Assembly (NCBI GenBank): GCA_902465115.1
Contig: CABQMC010000006.1
Coordinates: 1 to 25,393 of the forward strand
Direction: 5' to 3'
Length of the DNA: 25,393 bases
From: an uncultured Collinsella sp.
Lineage (GTDB): Bacteria > Actinomycetota > Coriobacteriia > Coriobacteriales > Coriobacteriaceae
The notes under the pieces are model-generated. The model was not told the origin of the DNA. It saw only the letters and a list, made by a program, of their open reading frames with translations, and searched no databases. Positions 23,106 through 25,393 of the stretch are shown here, one piece after another (positions within the stretch are counted from its first letter, which is position 1; every line of letters begins with the position of its first letter). A program made the translations under genes and the position numbers.

Positions 23106-24251
23106 ATGCCCTGCAATCAATTCCCGTTGACCCAGCGCCGTAAAGCATGGGGCCGCATCACCATCCTATTCGCGCTCATCGCGCTGGCGATCACCGTGCT
23201 TCCCACGGCGTCGTTCGCCGGCACGGACACCGCAGGCAACGTACTTGCGACCGACAATGACGCCAATCCGTCCGGCGTTGAGGGTGACCTGTACTGGGCC
23301 GGTCAGGCCCTCAACTTGGATGATGTGTCCATCGACCGCGATATCATCGCCGCGGGCGATACCCTCTCAATTCGCGACTGCAAGGTGGGCGGCGCCATTC
23401 GTCTTGCGGCGCGCACGATTGATATCGCCCAGACCACGGTTGATGGCAGCGTGACCGTTGCTGGCCAGCATGTCGTTCTCAATTCCGACAGCACCGCCAA
23501 CTGTTTCTACGCGATAGGCGAGACGGTTGCCTTGCGAGGCTCCACCAAGTCGGCAGCGCTTGCGGGCGATACGGTGACCATCGATGGCACCGTCGAGGGC
23601 GATGTCGAGGTTTGGGCCGACAAGCTCATCCTGGGCAAGAACGCCCATATCACCGGCACCGTGAACGCGCACGTCTCCGAGGACCCCGAGCGCGCCGCGG
23701 GAGCCGAGGTCGGCGCACTCAAGATCGACCGCACCGAGAACGAGGATACTTCCACCGTTAACGATGTCATCGGCGGTATCGTCGCCGCGGCACTCTCGAC
23801 CTGCTTTGTCGCTCTGCTGCTCGAGCTCGTCTTTCCGCGTGCGACTGCCAGCGCCGCCGGTATGCTCCACCAGCGCCCCATGCCCCTGTGGGTGAGCGGT
23901 CTTCTGGGCACGATTGCTATCGTCCCCGCCGTCCTACTGCTAATTATCTCTATCGCTGGTCTGTCGCTTGCCGGAGCCCTCATGTGCGGTGTTATTGGCA
24001 TCGCGCTGGTGTCGAGTGCCTTTGCAGGGTGCGCGATCGCGCGCATGGTCGGACACAGCCAGAACCGCTACGCCATGGCAGCCGCTGGTGGCGTAATCGC
24101 AGGCGCCCTCACGGGGCTTCCCCTCGTAGGCGGCTTCATCAGCGGCGTGGCCTTTGTCTTTATGCTCGGCTACATCATCCAAATCATCTGGCACAACGCC
24201 CACCTCAAGCCGCAGCAGCCGGCTAACACGCCAGAGCTTCCCACCGCTTAG
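23106..24251 (+). CDS. Secreted bactofilin-like beta-repeat domain with C-terminal membrane helices
   Basis: In this 381-aa protein a basic N-terminus (QRRKAWGR) and hydrophobic helix (18-38) form a signal peptide with a likely cut after PTASFA. Residues about 55-195 are a run of short imperfect repeats of bactofilin/polymer-forming type (DLYWAGQALNLDDVSIDRDIIAAGD, GGAIRLAARTIDI, GSVTVAGQHVVL, AALAGDTVTIDGTVEGDVEV), expected to coil into a beta-helix. After an acidic linker (200-218), about four hydrophobic segments follow (220-242, 262-290, 292-312, 325-362). Classical bactofilins are cytoplasmic; here the signal peptide would place the helix outside. I know no assigned function; an envelope-shaping or surface-organising role is a guess. 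AAGGA precedes the ATG. Confidence 0.8.
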   Translation: MPCNQFPLTQRRKAWGRITILFALIALAITVLPTASFAGTDTAGNVLATDNDANPSGVEGDLYWAGQALNLDDVSIDRDIIAAGDTLSIRDCKVGGAIRLAARTIDIAQTTVDGSVTVAGQHVVLNSDSTANCFYAIGETVALRGSTKSAALAGDTVTIDGTVEGDVEVWADKLILGKNAHITGTVNAHVSEDPERAAGAEVGALKIDRTENEDTSTVNDVIGGIVAAALSTCFVALLLELVFPRATASAAGMLHQRPMPLWVSGLLGTIAIVPAVLLLIISIAGLSLAGALMCGVIGIALVSSAFAGCAIARMVGHSQNRYAMAAAGGVIAGALTGLPLVGGFISGVAFVFMLGYIIQIIWHNAHLKPQQPANTPELPTA

Positions 24252-24259
24252 CAGCCGAT

Positions 24260-24290
24260 CACCACAAAGGGGCCAGGCACCTTTGTGGTG
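24260..24290. repeat. REP-like hairpin 1
   Basis: A perfect 11-bp inverted repeat CACCACAAAGG/CCTTTGTGGTG encloses GGCCAGGCA. The AAAGGGGCCAGGCACCTTT core resembles REP-type elements (GTGCCTGGCCCCTTT on the other strand) spread by REP-associated transposases in other bacteria. It starts 9 nt after the stop of the preceding gene. Confidence 0.6.
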
Positions 24291-24291
24291 G

Positions 24292-24316
24292 TGCAAAGGG
24301 GTCAGGTTACTTTGCA
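24292..24316. repeat. REP-like hairpin 2
   Basis: TGCAAAG/CTTTGCA (7 bp) encloses GGGTCAGGTTA. It follows hairpin 1 after a single base and shares the CAAAGGGG-C/T-CAGG core, so the two look like a tandem pair of related but non-identical elements. Confidence 0.55.
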
Positions 24317-24328
24317 ACAACAAACGAG

Positions 24329-24367
24329 GCGGGGCACTCGGTCATATCGACCGGGTGCCCCGCTTTT
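24329..24367 (+). terminator. Strong rho-independent terminator
   Basis: A 15-bp stem with one G-U pair (24329-24343 with 24349-24363) and a 5-nt loop is followed by TTTTC. It closes the transcription unit of the beta-repeat protein. The minus-strand side lacks a T-run, so it would serve the convergent pilin gene poorly. Confidence 0.85.
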
Positions 24368-24472
24368 CTTGGAGGGTTCTCTAGTAACTTTTTCAAAACC
24401 AATGATCATCAGGTCGGTAGGCCTGCGCGTCACTCATTACGGAGGCAGTACGCCAGTGAGCATGAAAGGCAA

Positions 24473-25393
24473 TTATTTTTCACGACGACCGCCTCCCCGC
24501 TTGATGACGAGCGCGACAACAATAGCCGCCACTCCGATGGCAGCCAAAGCCGCCACCAGCACCAACGTTCTATCTCCCGTCGAGGGTATAAAGCCTCGAC
24601 TTGCTTCTTTGCTCGGGGTGTTGAGCACCGACAGCTCAATCGAACCCGTCCCGGCATCGGCGGTATCAACCCGCAGAGGGCTTTTGACCGACACGGTCAC
24701 CTTGAGCTTCGCGGCCGCCACCTGCTTAGCGTCCAATCCCTCAGACGTAACCGTTACCGTTCGTTTGCCCTCAAAGGCGGTGTATCCCTTGGGAGCCGCG
24801 GCCTCCTCGACGGTGTAGACACCCGCGTCCACACCGCTCAATTCCGCGTGGCCGTCCGCGCCCGTGGTGACGCACGCGTCAGCATCCGTCGACCACGAGC
24901 CGTCGGTCGTTAGGATGCGCCCGCGGTCATCGATGATGCGCAGTTTGGCACTCGCGAGCGGTTTATCGTCCGAGCTCGAGCGCTTGATGAGGCTGAGTCC
25001 CCAGGTATAGGCCGTGGCGTCATCACTCGGCGTATGGGTGAATCCGGCATCGCCGGACTGGTCGACGAGGGGAGAGCGCGGGTAACGCAGGTAGACCTCG
25101 TTGGGGTTGCCCTTGGTGGCGCCTCGATTGCAGTTGGCCCCCAACGGCGCATTGTAGACAGCAACCACGCGGGCGCCCGCGGCAAAGGTGTCAGCCCCGC
25201 CGAGCGCGGCGATGAGGTCGCCGGTGCGCACGGTGAAGGCATTGCCCTCGACCGAGACCTTGCACTGCGAAGTAATGTCTGTCCACCCTTTAGCCGGCGT
25301 CGAGTTGGCGTTGCCGCCCTCACATGCGACGACGTCGAAGCCGCCGTCCGCGCCCGCCGCCACGTACACGCGCACGCTCGCGGCCACCTTGGA
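24473..25393 (-). CDS. Pilin-like/Cna_B surface protein, C-terminal part (truncated by window edge)
   Basis: The frame is open to the right edge; a GTG at 25385-25387 is unlikely to be the true start because the frame continues upstream with Ser-Lys. About 306 residues are visible. The first part (VRVYVAAGADGGFDVVAC... VVAVYNAPLGANC) looks like a middle pilin domain. Then comes a Cna_B/SpaA-type domain (KPLASAKLRIIDDRGRILT... ELSGVDAGVYTVEEAAAPKGY, ending SVLNTP). YTVEE supplies the typical catalytic Glu and the LNTP Asn is a likely isopeptide partner of a Lys in SAKL. The C-terminus is a sorting signal: IPSTG, a hydrophobic helix (TLVLVAALAAIGVAAIVVALVI) and KRGGGRREK. It is expected to be anchored to the wall by a sortase, possibly as part of a pilus; the sortase would lie outside the window. 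Confidence 0.85.
   Translation of the reverse strand, partial: SKVAASVRVYVAAGADGGFDVVACEGGNANSTPAKGWTDITSQCKVSVEGNAFTVRTGDLIAALGGADTFAAGARVVAVYNAPLGANCNRGATKGNPNEVYLRYPRSPLVDQSGDAGFTHTPSDDATAYTWGLSLIKRSSSDDKPLASAKLRIIDDRGRILTTDGSWSTDADACVTTGADGHAELSGVDAGVYTVEEAAAPKGYTAFEGKRTVTVTSEGLDAKQVAAAKLKVTVSVKSPLRVDTADAGTGSIELSVLNTPSKEASRGFIPSTGDRTLVLVAALAAIGVAAIVVALVIKRGGGRREK

Overview
The window looks like a chromosomal stretch from a Coriobacteriia gut actinobacterium, most probably Collinsella or a close relative. I base this on the GC-rich, GC3-biased codon use of the housekeeping genes, the rpsF-ssb-rpsR-rplI-dnaB block followed by purA and purD, the two-cysteine S18, the mannose-family PTS, and a Cna_B-type surface protein with a sortase signal. 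The taxonomic call is an inference; no rRNA is present.

Left part (1-5.3 kb), more AT-rich: a RelE/ParE-Phd/YefM toxin-antitoxin pair with its own terminator and a palindromic operator; an HSL-type alpha/beta hydrolase divergent from a HutC-like GntR regulator; and a mannose-family PTS operon (IIB-IIC-IID, no IIA) running towards the regulator and sharing stop-codon bases with it. A perfect 38-bp palindrome lies in front of the PTS operon. This reads as a small, locally regulated sugar uptake and processing module.

Middle part (5.4-20.2 kb), GC-rich housekeeping DNA almost entirely on the minus strand: carAB (pyrimidine/arginine precursor); a 321-aa single-pass membrane protein of unknown function behind an ABC exporter; a Nudix hydrolase; purD and purA (purine synthesis); dnaB; and the rpsF-ssb-rpsR-rplI operon with a readable promoter, a leader hairpin and a strong terminator. 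The gap between purA and purD can fold into two mutually exclusive hairpins.

Right part (20.2-25.4 kb), accessory: a short unlisted membrane-protein reading frame; two tandem tRNA-Ser genes (GGA, CGA), each with its own terminator; a PD-(D/E)XK (DUF559-like) nuclease gene bracketed by two inverted, nearly identical 77-bp palindromic elements; a TRIC/UPF0126 membrane protein started by TTG; a secreted beta-repeat (bactofilin-like) plus membrane protein; two tandem REP-like hairpins and a strong terminator; and the C-terminal part of a pilin-like surface protein with an IPSTG sorting signal that runs off the right edge.

The most novel-looking items are the nuclease gene framed by inverted palindromic repeats, the PTS palindrome with a possible matching half-site at the gntR/esterase intergenic region, the alternative hairpins ahead of purD, and the small membrane-protein frame upstream of rpsF.
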